Part shown: positions 26,345 to 37,033 of the stretch, one piece after another
How positions within the stretch are numbered: position 1 is the first letter of the stretch
How the letters are laid out: each line of letters opens with the position of its first letter
Source: Terana coerulea
Lineage: Eukaryota; Basidiomycota; Agaricomycetes; Polyporales; Phanerochaetaceae
Direction: 5' to 3'
Length of the DNA stretch: 64,000 nt
Assembly (NCBI GenBank): GCA_024811115.1
Contig: JAKOGH010000051.1
Location: 124,001-188,000 of the forward strand
Notes under the pieces: model-generated
The model's input: only the letters and a program-made list of their open reading frames with translations
Database searches by the model: none
What the model was told of the DNA's origin: nothing
Position numbers and translations under genes: made by a program

Positions 26345-26928
26345 TGTTCAAGAGTGGGGAAGGTGGTGGTGGTTCGAGTGCAAGGTCAGTCAAAGGTCAG
26401 TGTGACCCTTTTGAAGGCTCGGTGCTTGAATTGACCGAGCCATCCGCCTAGCTTCTCAGCGCACATGTGATTTTGAGTTTCATCTGCTTCGTGACATCAA
26501 GCTTGGGCGGTACGTCCCAAAAGGTAACGCCGGAGACCTCAGCTTCAAAAACCCTTGGACTGCAGAATTCCCGCAGGACGATACGAAAGGACATGTTCAA
26601 GGCCGAAGAATATGAGGAGATGTCTTCCGAAAACTAGTTAATATCAGACATCATGTCATTGGTGGAATAGCTACGTGAGTGACGGTGATCGGTTCTAACT
26701 TGCCAATGATTTGCGGAAGTTCGCGCCTCCCTCGTGCTTTAAAGGTCTACACTAGAGACTACATCGAACCTGGACCTTCTGGAATTGCAAAAGTCTCGTG
26801 ACATGCACTACTGACGGTGATTACTTCTCCCAGTCTGCGCAATGTACATCCCGACAAACCCAATACCTTGCAACCTGCATTCCCAAGTCCTTGCACCCCC
26901 CTTTCATACCCTAAAACTCGAATTCAAT
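26345..26928. other. Intergenic, promoter side of the nitronate monooxygenase gene
   Basis: No supported gene. It should contain the nitronate monooxygenase promoter and the 3' end of the BTB gene. No obvious TATA box or repeats are seen. Confidence 0.4.
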
Positions 26929-27835
26929 CTAATGCCATATTGAGTCAGTTATATGTGGACTGAAGAGCCCGCCTGTCACGCACTTTTTGAGTTTATCATT
27001 AGTTGCATCCACTGCAAAGTTGGAGAAAAGAACTAGTGCAAGAGGACTCTTCTCTTGACAGCGACATTCACGAGTAGCGACGGGCCTGGCCGACGACCAG
27101 CCGTCATCGGTCAAAACCGACCCCGACCCCAAACCCCGCGGCCTACGTCTGGACGGTTCCCAGGCACCCCAGTCATCGCTGTCGGTAGTCTCTGACCTGG
27201 ATGGTTGTGCGGCGGGAATGGATTTTAATGCAGCCTCTACGATATCTGGGCGCAACATGGGTAGCACGCCGGCGCACTTCTGGCGGTAGTGTAGTAGGCG
27301 ATGATATGCCGCGGCGGGGAGGGTCGCGAACTCCGGGGTGGCGTTGCACTCGCGGTGAACGGCTGTGGGTGGAGCAAGCTCGCTTTGGCCGCCAGCGCGA
27401 CGAGCTCTGGCGAGTTATACTGGTATGCCAATGCGAAGACGCGCAGCGGCTCCTTCTCGACGCACTCGGCTGGCGCATGAGCAGCATGCACAGCGCGATG
27501 GCCTTCTCGGCTTGATACTTGTCTGCGGTCCGCAGGACGTCGCTGAGCAGAGTGAAGTCGATGTTTTTGAAATCAGGGAGTCTGTTAGGGTAGATCATTT
27601 CGAGGAATGTCTGTAGAGTATTGGTGTCCTCCGAAATGGCTAGAACGGGGACGTCCGCTGCGGAACTTGTCTCCGGTATGTCTTGCGACTGCGGGCACTC
27701 GAACATCCCAGCGAAAACTGGGGACGCAGAGCTCAAGATACTCTTCCTCACCAGAAAACCCAAGCCACTTCCGGACTGAAGGATAAAGTCACCATGAGCG
27801 TCCTCGAACTCGTTGGAGATTTCTGTGGATGCCAT
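26929..27835 (-). CDS. BTB/POZ-domain protein, frame broken twice
   Basis: The ATG at 27835 begins MASTEISNEFEDAHGDFILQ. It is followed by the BTB core: FLVRKSILSSASPVFAGMF, then PVLAISEDTNTLQTFLEMIY and LLSDVLRTADKYQAEKAIAL. At about 27472 the frame must change to read AECVEKEPLRVFALAYQYNS, and at about 27335-27338 again to read EFATLPAAAYHRLLHYRQKC. The last frame ends at 26929 (TDSIWH). Both changes are cured by one extra C in a C run, so the gene may be intact in the organism; otherwise it is a recent pseudogene. It belongs to the same family as the BTB genes at 50.0 and 53.0 kb. BTB proteins often bridge Cul3 ligases to substrates; that is family knowledge only. The C-terminal third is unlike the other two copies. 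Confidence 0.7.
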
Positions 27836-28285
27836 AGGGTATGGGTTGCCGTTGGTGAAAGTCAAGAGCAGGCTGGGAATCACCATCGAGCCAACATATC
27901 GGGTCCCGCCATCAGCGGGACGATGGTGGGCGCATCAATTTATAAGCGCCTTCACTGGATTCTCGAATAGGCAAGCACTCAAGTTAGAGTCGGAAGCCAG
28001 CCTCAGGCCTTACGCTTGACTCGGACGTGCGAATCAATACTGTGGCCTATATATCAGAATATTTAAGCTCTATAGTTCCAATATTTGTAGTCTCTCAACT
28101 CGCATTCTATCTCAATTGTCCCTAGTGATGCTCACCAAGCCTGACGTACGCTTGAAGCTTAGAGTCTAGGCTGGAACATAATAAAGAGACACCCTAGGTA
28201 GAATAATGTTAGATGATGAAGGGGTATAAGAATTACCAGGGTTAACACGAAGAAGTGTAGCGCAGTCCGTATGTATATGTATAAA

Positions 28286-28954
28286 TAGTGTTGCCAAAGT
28301 TCAGTTCAGTTCGGTTCGGGCCCATTTTTGTCTAAATCAGAACCAGAACCAAGTGTTTAGTAGCCGAACCAGAACTGAACCGAACTGAACCAGCATGAAC
28401 TGGTTTGGTTGGTTCAGTTCAGGGTTCAAACTGGTTTGAACCATTGAACCATGTTTATATCTGCTTTACTCTGTCAAATCAGTATAATTGCAATGGTAGA
28501 TCATAATAGAGTTATATATTGACATCTAGAAGGGTTTGTATAGTGCAAAAGCCTTATATTATGACATTTTGAAGCTCAGTGCCTGATAGAGGCTGCCAGT
28601 TGCCATTTTTGGCAGCTATTGATGGCATCATGTATACACCAAAACATAAGCAGAGCAACATTTGGTGCTCAGTTTACAAGCACAATAATGAAAAAATAGT
28701 TTAGACATGCTACAGTAAGTAAGTTCATGTAATTTTCTCTATGAATCCCAGTACAAATACACTACATAACATGTACATGGTTCATGGTTCAAACTAGTTC
28801 GAACTTGGTTTGGGGTGTGACAGCCATGCCCTGAACCAAGAACCGAACCAAGTTACTAGAGGCCGAACCAGAACCGAACTGAACTGAACCACATGGTTTG
28901 GTTTATTGGTTCTGGTTCTGAACCACTGAACCAAACTGAACTTTGGCAACACTA
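28286..28954. mobile_element. hAT-type MITE, 669 bp
   Basis: Terminal inverted repeats of 21 bases: the left end reads tagtgttgccaaagttcagt and the right end reads actgaactttggcaacacta. They are flanked by a perfect 8-base target duplication tgtataaa (28278-28285 and 28955-28962). The subterminal parts are filled with ggttc/gaacc and cagttc/gaactg words on both sides, so the ends fold back for more than 150 bases. No transposase frame is present. TIR start, TSD length and lack of coding fit a non-autonomous hAT element. Confidence 0.88.
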
Positions 28955-29337
28955 TGTATAAAAGCGCTGAGTGACCTAGCATATACAACCGAAGCAGGTC
29001 GAGCTATGGGACCCTGTGTACCACATCAGGTCATGAAACTATATGTTCAAAACGCGCAATAGTAGGGCGAAACCAGATGCAGTCATCATATCTTGGGCAG
29101 CAAGAGGCACTCACTCACGGTGCTTCTGGCTACGAGAGATGGATGCCCGCTCTTGCCCTTCGTCAATCTCGTGTTCTGCCATCGGCTGGAGAGGAAGCTC
29201 GAGCCTCGGCCGTCTATGAGATAGTCGTGGTATTTGCTCGAGCCCTCGCCCCACTTTGTTATGCGCACCGACGGATGGATTCTTGACCCTTCGACTTGGA
29301 GGTACCCGGAAAGGCTTGGAAAACTCCCCGCCCGCAG

Positions 29338-30580
29338 TCAAGTCACCCGCTGCCGATCCATGTCTTTCTGTGGTGCCACCTTCTGGAACCGTGTGGTGCT
29401 GAAGGGGTTAGTCGTAGCTGGTGCTGGAGGATGGCATGGAGCGAAGGTAGATGCTAAAGAGGAGGAAGACGAGCTCTGTGGGATGGAGAGGTGCATCATT
29501 GACGAGCTGGAGGCGGCAAGGTGTGTGACACCTTTAGGGAATGCCAGCGAGTTTTGTGGCCTATCTTTTGGCCCACCTCCAATAGCTCCTTGCTCGAATT
29601 GACACGCTGCATTTGCGAACGTGTGGAGCACTTCGTGGCTGTGTGACTTATCGGCGTTCACAAAATTGAGCTCGTTTTTGCTCTCATTTCTAACAAACGA
29701 GAGTGCAGAGGGCCTTTTGGCTTAGGAGCCGTAACTCGAGTGGTCGACGTCTACCTTCCGGGTGCTTGTGATGCGGGGACGTTTTGAAGGGAGTGCGACC
29801 TCTTTCGCGCTGATTTGTGTGAGCCGGAGGCTTCGAGGCTGTTAGTACCGGAGTGCGACACGTCTAGAGCCGCCCTGCAAGCTGTTCTGCTTAGCTGCGC
29901 GCGAGGTTGAGCCAGAGGGCTGCCTATATGCTGGGTCAAACACTTTGTGCAGGTAAGAAAAGCAGCTACGAGAGGCTCACGAGGGCTGCACGATAGATGC
30001 TTTCAATTTCTTGTACTTCTCCTTGACCTCTTTATATTTCTTTCACATCTCTGCAGCATCTGACTTTGCCTCTTCTTTCATTTCAAGTAGCTTCCTCACT
30101 GTTTCGAGGTAGTTTGTAAGGCTATCCTGTATGGCATCTCCAGCATCCACCAGCTGCTGATTGTCACGCTTCAAATGCTCATTCTGGTTTTTGTACCAGG
30201 CGAGCCGTTCTTTGTGCGCCACATTCTCGGCCGTCAAAATTGTGTTGCGTTGCTCAAGAACTTCTAGTGTCTCTGAGGGTAATGGATATATGTGTCGCAC
30301 GGCAGGCTGCAGGAAGGCACGATACTTTGCTGGGACAAACTACAGGTTATATGTAGCTACAAGACCAGTCATGATTACGCGCATATATTCGGCAAAACAA
30401 TGTTCAAAACATACCGGGGTTAAATGGTACTCTGCACGTTGGGTAGAGGCACTCATCGGCGTCTTCAGAGGCCTCGATGACCTGTCGCAGGCAGTTCTCA
30501 CAGTGGATGTGCCCACAGGGCACAGCAACAGGAGACTTTGCATCTTCCAAGCATATTGAGCACATAGTGAGCGAGGCCAT
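29338..30580 (-). pseudogene. Decayed RING/coiled-coil gene, copy 1 of the local family
   Basis: The ATG at 30580 opens a RING exon (MASLTMCSICLEDAKSPVAV, then PCGHIHCENCLRQVIEASED, YPTC). It has the same layout as the 37 kb gene, though the Cys before PTC is Tyr (LYPTC). After the conserved intron it reads FVPAKYRAFLQPAVRHIYPL and a coiled coil (WYKNQNEHLKRDNQQ). A TGA at 30043-30045 cuts the coiled coil, where the 37 kb copy has CAG. The missing tail (KKYKEVKEKYKKLKASIV) is still readable after the stop, as are Ser-rich exon remnants down to 29338 (FQKVAPQKDMD). A MITE sits directly before the ATG. With a premature stop, a lost zinc ligand and a replaced promoter, it is almost certainly dead. 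Confidence 0.75.
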
Positions 30581-30939
30581 TAGTGATTGGCAAGGGTAAA
30601 CCCTCCATGCTCAGAGGGCAACCCTTACCCTTACCCTCCAATACTCTTACCCTCATGAAGGGTAAGGGTTGAGGGTTACCCTTCAAACCCTTGCCAAAAT
30701 AGGCTGAAAATGGTGCTTTAAATGCCTTTTCCCACTTACTTATAATGTCAGTCTTCTATTTGAGTGGCTTGCATTGGTATAAAAGCACTTACAATACTTA
30801 CAGCCCTCTCTAGCAATATGCCTAGTGCTTGAATACAGACCCCTGCCAGACGAGGGTTAACTTTCCTCAATCCTTACCCTTACCCTTCATACCCTTACCC
30901 TTAACCCTCGGAGGGTTTGCAAACCCCTGCCTATCACTA
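30581..30939. mobile_element. hAT-type MITE, 359 bp, copy A
   Basis: The ends read tagtgattggcaagggt and, inverted, tagtgataggcaggggt. It is flanked by a perfect 8-base target duplication gaggccat (30573-30580 and 30940-30947). The subterminal regions carry ggtaaggg/cccttacc words. The insertion falls exactly at the start codon of the minus-strand RING gene: gaggccat is the reverse complement of ATGGCCTC, so the target duplication copied the start codon. The 34.8 kb paralog has the uninterrupted site. No coding capacity. Confidence 0.94.
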
Positions 30940-30947
30940 GAGGCCAT

Positions 30948-31150
30948 TGTCTTTGTCATTGGTGTTGCTCAAAGAGTGGGTCTTCAGCGTCATCGTCATC
31001 CACTGCAAAGACGTGGTCACGGACAGCCTGAGGGTCGCTTATTTACTCTAAACGCGCTCACGACGGCTTCGCTGTCGCTAATGATGTGTGCGCAATCTTG
31101 CCCTGGGACCATGTCTCCATGTCTCACTGCGTGTTGAGGTCTGATTTCAC
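30948..31150 (-). promoter_or_regulatory. Displaced promoter of the decayed RING gene
   Basis: This stretch aligns with the 34.86-35.06 kb region upstream of the second RING copy (shared words near cattagcgac, gcgcgtt, tgggacc). It was therefore the 5' region of the RING gene before the MITE separated them by 359 bases. The CACGTG box found in the other copies is changed here to a CGTGAG-like sequence. Confidence 0.55.
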
Positions 31151-32546
31151 CAGGGGCGACAGTTGGCTGGACTGCTGGATGACAGCCACTCGCCAGCCAT
31201 CCACTTCGCCAAGATATGCGCCGGCTGGCATGTAGCGGATTTGCCGGATTTTGCCTGGATGTCAGCCACCTTGCAACCAACCGCATTTGGCCTGGCTGCA
31301 CGACCAAGTGAAATATTGGCTGCTGGGTGGCTGCAATCCCCCATATATAGCTCGCATGATACCTGTAATTATAGCAAATTAAATCGCTTTTGTTATTCAG
31401 TATTTGTAGGCTACACAGACACTATCTAAGCATACGGAAAACCCTACAGGATGGAAACTGGTTCTATGAGAAATATGGTTGACCTTCCAACATTGTTCCA
31501 ACTGTATTGAAGTCGCAGACGGCAGTTCTACCTGTAGCAGAAGTCAGTGGAGAGCTAGCCAGCAACAAGAAACCAGAGAACTGACCCTGAAATCAATGAT
31601 CCATCAGGGTATCTGGACCAGGACAAGAGTTTTGCAACACTAAAGTATTATGAAAAGCACATTAAGTGAGACGCAAGCGCATACATTGACTGAGACTCAC
31701 ATACCATTGAACGCTCAACATATCTGCCGGATGGCTTTGGATTGTTTACGTCTGTGGGACACATCAGCGCTGCAGCAAGCATATCTGCACATACCTAGAA
31801 GAATCAGATACACACATCAAGGGGTGCAACCATCCAAGCCACCCTTGGACCCATGGCCCTTAACTCTATTGGCCGTCCACATCAACACAAGAACCGGTGC
31901 TTTAGGGAGGCTGTACTACGTCAAAGGGTCTGCATGGAGGCGCAGAACTGCGCATATAGTCTTTGTTCTGTGACTGAGAAGGTGTTGAAGACACACTAGC
32001 TCTATTGGCCTTCCAATCTCATGCCAATAAACATGTTTACAACATCAACGAGCCAACACATGACAGACAAAGAGAGCGTACTCAGCTTATGCTGGTCAAC
32101 ATGGCGAGGGGGTCAGTGGAGTGGTCATTGTGGTAGAGAAAAGAGACACGTCAAAAGCAATACACTTCACGCGCACAAGTCCTTGCGTTTTGCACTCCGA
32201 CACCGGCCCTAAATTGAGCTCAGGCTGTAGCGGCATCCAGTACTGTGTCAGCAAGATGGAACCTGGCTGGAATCTGAGCTGCTAGATTTACGCCAGTAAG
32301 GCACCTGGCTGAAATCTGAAGTCTGCAAAATCTGGCTGATATCTAGCTTGTACCCAAAATGTCAACCGAATGGAAGCGGGGTGAGATCTGACCTCGACAC
32401 GTGGTGTCTGCAGGGCCAGATTAGAGGCTTAATAGAGGCAAGTCGGATACCGATGCATATATATATAACTTTTGATAATAAGGCCTGTAATATTGTCTTT
32501 GCTGTATTCAGCGCAACCACACTGGGCAGAATGCAGCTTGCACAGA
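31151..32546. other. No supported gene; short insertions in old promoter DNA
   Basis: A stretch of about 180 bases rich in tggctg/cagcca words (31,155-31,340) interrupts similarity to the 35.08 kb region, which resumes near the ccatatata at 31,340. The rest has only short frames. Similar ctggctg words recur at 32,260-32,340. I see nothing that can be called a gene. Confidence 0.35.
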
Positions 32547-32554
32547 GCTGCACC

Positions 32555-32915
32555 TAGTGATAGGCAGGAGTTTGCAAACCCTCCGAGGGTTAAGGGTAAG
32601 AGTATGGAGGGTAAGGGTAAGGGTTGAGGAAAAGTTAACCCTCGTCTGGCAGGGGTCTGTATTCAAGCACTAGGCATATTGCTAGAGAGGGCTGCAAGTA
32701 TTGTAAGTGCTTTCTATACCAATGCAAGCCACTCAAATAGAAGACTGACATTATAAGTAAGTGGGAAAAGGCATTTAAAGCACCATTTTCAGCCTATTTT
32801 GGCAAGGGTTTGAAGGGTAGCCCTCAACCCTTACCCTTCATGAGGGTAAGGGTATTGGAGGGTAAGGGTAAGGGTTGCCCTCTGAGCATGGAGGGTTTAC
32901 CCTTGCCAATCACTA
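32555..32915. mobile_element. hAT-type MITE, 361 bp, copy B (inverted relative to A)
   Basis: Nearly identical to the element at 30581-30939 but in the opposite orientation. The ends are tagtgataggcagg and, inverted, tagtgattggcaagggt. It has its own perfect 8-base target duplication gctgcacc (32547-32554 and 32916-32923). Different target duplications prove two separate insertions and argue against duplication of a larger block. The high identity suggests both are young. No coding capacity. Confidence 0.95.
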
Positions 32916-32923
32916 GCTGCACC

Positions 32924-33591
32924 CTGATATGAGCTAACGTACACATTCTCTATGTCCCTAGCCCCAGCATATCAACACAATGTACAGTAGAGACTAGTGT
33001 CACTCCAATTGAGTTAATACGCATATATTATCTGTTGACGCATATCTCCGTATGCGAAGTGGCCCTGCCGATAGAAAATCCACTACATATTTAACTACAC
33101 CCATAGAGCGCATCACCTACTTAGCAGAAGAGCTTGAATCAAACAAGAAAGTGACAAAAAGACATGTGTGATATGTGATTAGTGAAGGGATAGAGATGAC
33201 AATTATTAAAGTGAAGACGAAGCTAAGTATATGTGTAGGTATATGGATGCACTAAATAACCCAGCATGCGCAGTAGATATATGTTGGGCTGTGAACACTT
33301 ACTAAAAATCAGATCACAAGGCAAGGAGCCAACTAATGCACCGGAGATAGCGAAACCAAGAAGCAGTCTTCATATCTCGCCCCCGTGACGGCCGTGCCAA
33401 TCTCTCACTGGGGGAGCCTCCAGCCACGAAAGACGTGCGCCCGATCCGTGCCCTTCGCTGGACTCGTGCCCGCCGGTTGGAATGCGCTCTCGGCTCCTAC
33501 AAGATTGTCTACGCCCCTCTCTCATCTGTGGCACGCACGTCGGAGAACGAGCGCGTATAAGGCCTTTGAAAGCCTATGCTCTGTAGTGCAG
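32924..33591. other. No supported gene
   Basis: AT-rich from 32.95 to 33.35 kb with only short frames, then the 3' flank of the decayed RING gene. No repeats or motifs noticed. Confidence 0.35.
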
Positions 33592-34858
33592 TCACCCGCT
33601 GCCTGTCCGCGTCTCTCTCCGGGCAGGCACCTTGAACTGCATGCCGTCATAGAGGTTCAACTTTACAGCCGGCGCGTGGACGGATGGAGGGTGGCGTGCT
33701 GCGGACCCCGAGGAGGAGGCTGATGGGCCCTGTGAGGCGGAGGCGCGCGTCGACGACGAGCCGGAGGCGACGGAGGAGTGCGACGCCTTCAGAAGTCGAA
33801 TTTGTCGTACCGTCTTTGGCTTGTCCTTCTCCTCCTCAGATAACTCCTCGCTCGATGAATAAACGCACCGCTCTGGTCGTCTACCTCGGAGGAGCATAAT
33901 AGGCCTCTTGGGAGGAGCTGCCGGCATGTGGATAATACCTCCAGCAGACGAAAGTACAGGGGCCTGTTGGCGCGGGAGCCGTAACTCGAGTTGTCAACGT
34001 CCATCTGGGAGGTTGGATTCAGAGAGCTTGTCAGACGGGGACGTTTCGGTTTGGGTATAAGTACTCTGGGCAATTCATGCGAGCTGTTGGCCTCGGGGTG
34101 GTCGATAGCGGAGGACGAGGCGTCCAGAGCCGCCTGCGACCTGTTCCGCTTGACAACGCGCGGTACTAAACCGGAAGACCGACTATACGTCGAGTTAGAC
34201 AGGCTACGTGGGTAGAAAAAGAATTAGGAGGAACTCACGAAGGTTGCACTATGGACGCTCTTAACCTCTCATACTTCTCCGCCACTTCCATATATTTCTT
34301 GTGGATCTTTGCAACCCCCAGCTCCACCTCCTTTTTCTCATCAGTAAGGCTACCCATGTCACCCCTTAACTGCCGCGCTGTCTCGCGGCACTCCTCGAGA
34401 GTGACTAGCGTGGCCTCTGCCTTGTCTATCAGCCGCTACTTATCGCGTTTCAGATGCTCGTTCTGATTCTTGTACCGTACAACCCGTTCCTTGAGTGCCA
34501 CGATCTCGGCCGTCAAGGTCTCGTTGCGTTGCTCGAGGACTTCCAGCATTTCTGAGGGCGACGGGTATATGCGTCGTACAGCAGGCTGCATGAAAGCGTG
34601 ATACTTCGCTGGGACAAACCGCAGGTCATATGTAGCTACAAGACCAGTCATGATTACGCGAATACATTCCGCAAAACAATGTTAAAGCATACTGGGGTTG
34701 AATGGTGCTCTGCAAGTTGGGCAGAGACATTCGTCGGCGTCTTCAGAAGCCTCGATGACCTGTCGCAGGCATTTCTCGCAGTGGATGTGCCCACAGGGCA
34801 CGACGACAGGAGACGTTGCATCCTCCAGACATATCGAGCACGTAGTGAGCGAGGCCAT
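33592..34858 (-). pseudogene. RING/coiled-coil gene, copy 2, with a premature stop
   Basis: The ATG at 34858 gives a complete RING (MASLTTCSICLEDATSPVVV, PCGHIHCEKCLRQVIEASED, CLCPTC). After the family intron it reads ATYDLRFVPAKYHAFMQP, AVRRIYPSPSEMLEVLEQ and a coiled coil ending HLKRDK, where a TAG at 34436-34438 replaces the CAG of the 37 kb gene. Sequence beyond the stop is still family-like (KYMEVAEKYERLRASIVQP). Nuclear-type exons follow (RSQAALDASSS, PKRPRL, SSSEELSEEEKDKPKT, LNLYDGMQFKVP), ending at 33592. A single C-to-T change explains the stop. A short RING-plus-half-coil protein could still be made. The promoter region keeps a CACGTG box. Confidence 0.7.
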
Positions 34859-34968
34859 TGTTGTCGCCGTTGGCGTCGCCCAACGAGTGGGTGGTCAGCG
34901 TCGTTGTCGACTACGAAGACCTGAAGCGAATCAAGTCGGCTCAGGCGTCTATCGGCTCCGAACGCGCA

Positions 34969-34974
34969 CACGTG
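34969..34974 (-). promoter_or_regulatory. CACGTG E-box upstream of RING copy 2
   Basis: It lies about 110 bases before the ATG, inside a block of about 40 bases (words cattagcgac, gtcacgtg, gcgcgtt, gagccgac) also found before the 37 kb RING gene. This is the best-conserved non-coding block between the copies. Confidence 0.5.
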
Positions 34975-35479
34975 ACGGCTTCGTGTCGCTAATGACGCGC
35001 GTGTAATCTCGCCTGGGACCTTGCCTGCAGGGCCAGCTCTGTGAGTTGAACAGTCAATAAGGTCTGTGGTATTCTCTCCCATATATTTAGCGCGATTTCA
35101 GGCAGAATTTTTACATACAGCTTCAACCTGACCGTAGCTGACGCACAGTTTTGATGTCCCCTACCCCCGCCGCCCCGCGTACGAAGGCATATTGGAGAAT
35201 TTTGCTGGCGCACATCTCCGTATGGGAAGTAGTGCAGCCAATTAAATTTGGCCCTTCTTTCGTAGGAGTCTCCATTAGCACACAGAACGTAGGTCGAAAA
35301 GGGCTCTTCATGCCCGGATTGGAGTATTTCTTAGCTAGTACATACACTCGTATACAGCCCTGGTACACGAGGGATCAGAGATACAGCTATTATACCAAAA
35401 GTTCCAGCCTTACGAATTAACCGTGCCGCGCTCCCCTGTACACTAAACTAGATTCAGAACAAAGCGTCGCCTATGCATG

Positions 35480-37033
35480 TCAATTGAACCTATTAAGGCG
35501 CGTCCGTGGACCCAGGTGAATCTGCCCGACAATCTGTCCGCTAGAGTTCATCTTTATCGGTAATCCTTTTAGCCCGTTGCCAGAACCTACTTTCGCTCCC
35601 GCGCCACCCGCTTTCTCTTCAACTGACACCTCGCTCGTATGACTAACAAGACGTTTGCGCTTTCCCATTGCAGGGAAAGACCAGTCAGATTTGAACTGTG
35701 GTCTTTGGGGCGGCGGTCTTGAAACTTTCGAATCGTGAGTAGGCTGGACGAGGGGGCCGCTAGCGTTACGCCGGGAGGAAGCTGAGGATGAGGCGAAATG
35801 ATGGGACGAAGGTGAGTCCTCAGAGTGATTGTCGAGATCTATCGATGGGTATTCTTGGTCGGAGTAGTCGTCGTCATCGACACGACGGCCCTTGCGACTA
35901 TTCGCGTGTGCGATGTCGCTAGCACGCGGCTGGTGGGGTCGTGAGGATGGGCCTGCTACGGACTCGTCGCCGTACACTGCGCCGTATGAATCATAGTTGT
36001 AGTCGTGCAGGATGTGGGACTGTGATTGCGATGCCTCGTGTTGCTCCTGGGCGGCGCTCAATTCCTCGACGGCACGATCGCGTTCGGCCTCCAGTGTTTG
36101 GATGTGTTGCTTGAGACGTTTCACCTGCGTGTGAAGAAATATTTGAGCGCGCTCTCGTAGAGAGCGAAAATGACTTACGGTTCCATCCCGCTGCTGGACC
36201 TCCCCTTGCAGCGTGGATACCCTCTGCTGCACCTTCTGCTTCGCCCGCTTGAGCTCATCCACCTCCGCATTGAGCTTGGTGACCTGCTGGTATGCTTGCT
36301 CTGCGGTGCTGACGGCGTCCTCTCGCAGTTGTGCAGACTGCGCGATTTCTCCACGAAGTGCCACCTCTTCGGCCTTCCACCGGTCTCGAGCCACGCGCAG
36401 CCGGGACAGCTCTGCAGACATTCTGAACACTTGAGGAGCCTTGTCGACAAGGAAAGACAGATATGGCTTTCAGTAGCAACTGGACTTTGTCGTCGTCGTC
36501 CTGCTCCATATCTTTCGTAAGGCTCCGAAGTTTCATGCCGGCGTCGGCAACAATAGAGTGAGCACTGGACGCGCCAAGCTCCGCTATTTCGCCTGCGAGA
36601 TCCTGAGCCTTCCTGTGTAATGAGGCCGGGTATCCAGCTGCACAGTCTTCAAAGGCGTCATCAGGAACCTGCGAACCGATGTTAAGATCTTCCGAGTCCA
36701 AGGTGTCTCCGTTCGGTAGACTTGTGGTACGGAGGACGACCTTGCCAATCCAGCGGCGAGTGGGTGGGTAGGTCTTCGCATCGAAAACTTGGCGACAGTC
36801 AGGACAAGAGACTTTTCGCTTCTTAGATTGCTTGATGTATTCTTCAATGGATTCATTGCAGAAACCATGACCTATGCAAGTGTCAGTGTCCAGTATACGT
36901 TTTGCACAGGATAACAAGAATAACAATACTCACCGCAGGGTAGAAAACGAAATCGCTTGAGCTCGTGGTAAGCATAACATATCGCGCAATGCTTCAGACA
37001 TTTGTCTGCGTCTATGCTTCGCCCTGCAGACAT
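35480..37033 (-). CDS. RING-type protein with long coiled coil, one altered zinc ligand
   Basis: The ATG at 37033 opens MSAGRSIDADKCLKHCAICY. The next exon reads HGFCNESIEEYIKQSKKRKV and SCPDCRQVF. This is a RING in which the Cys expected after GFCNE is Ser (FCNES where FCxxC is usual). A 46-base intron with donor gtccag joins DDDDK to APQVFRMSAELSRLR, followed by a coiled coil (RWKAEEVALRGEI, KLNAEVDELKRAKQKVQQ) and, after one more intron, VKRLKQHIQTLEAERDRAVE. The tail is acidic and Ser-rich, then basic (GKRKRLVSHTSE), ending GPRTRLNRFN at 35480. The length is about 490 residues. It is probably a nuclear E3 ligase or a scaffold if the RING is inactive. It is divergent from the 37244 gene with 210 bases between. 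Confidence 0.85.

Noticed and set aside
27173..27886. BTB gene at 27 kb first read as a plain pseudogene with a novel basic C-terminus
   Set aside because: The basic tail is out-of-frame sequence. The conserved BTB-family residues continue in other frames after each C run.
28286..28954. Foldback with ggttc/gaacc words considered as tRNA-derived (SINE) sequence
   Set aside because: ggttc resembles a tRNA B-box word, but the element has hAT-type inverted ends and an 8-base duplication, with no A-box or 3' tail.
30581..32915. ggtaaggg/cccttacc tracts taken as telomere-like repeats
   Set aside because: They lie inside two MITE copies with target duplications and are irregular. The fungal telomere word ttaggg is not tandemly repeated here.
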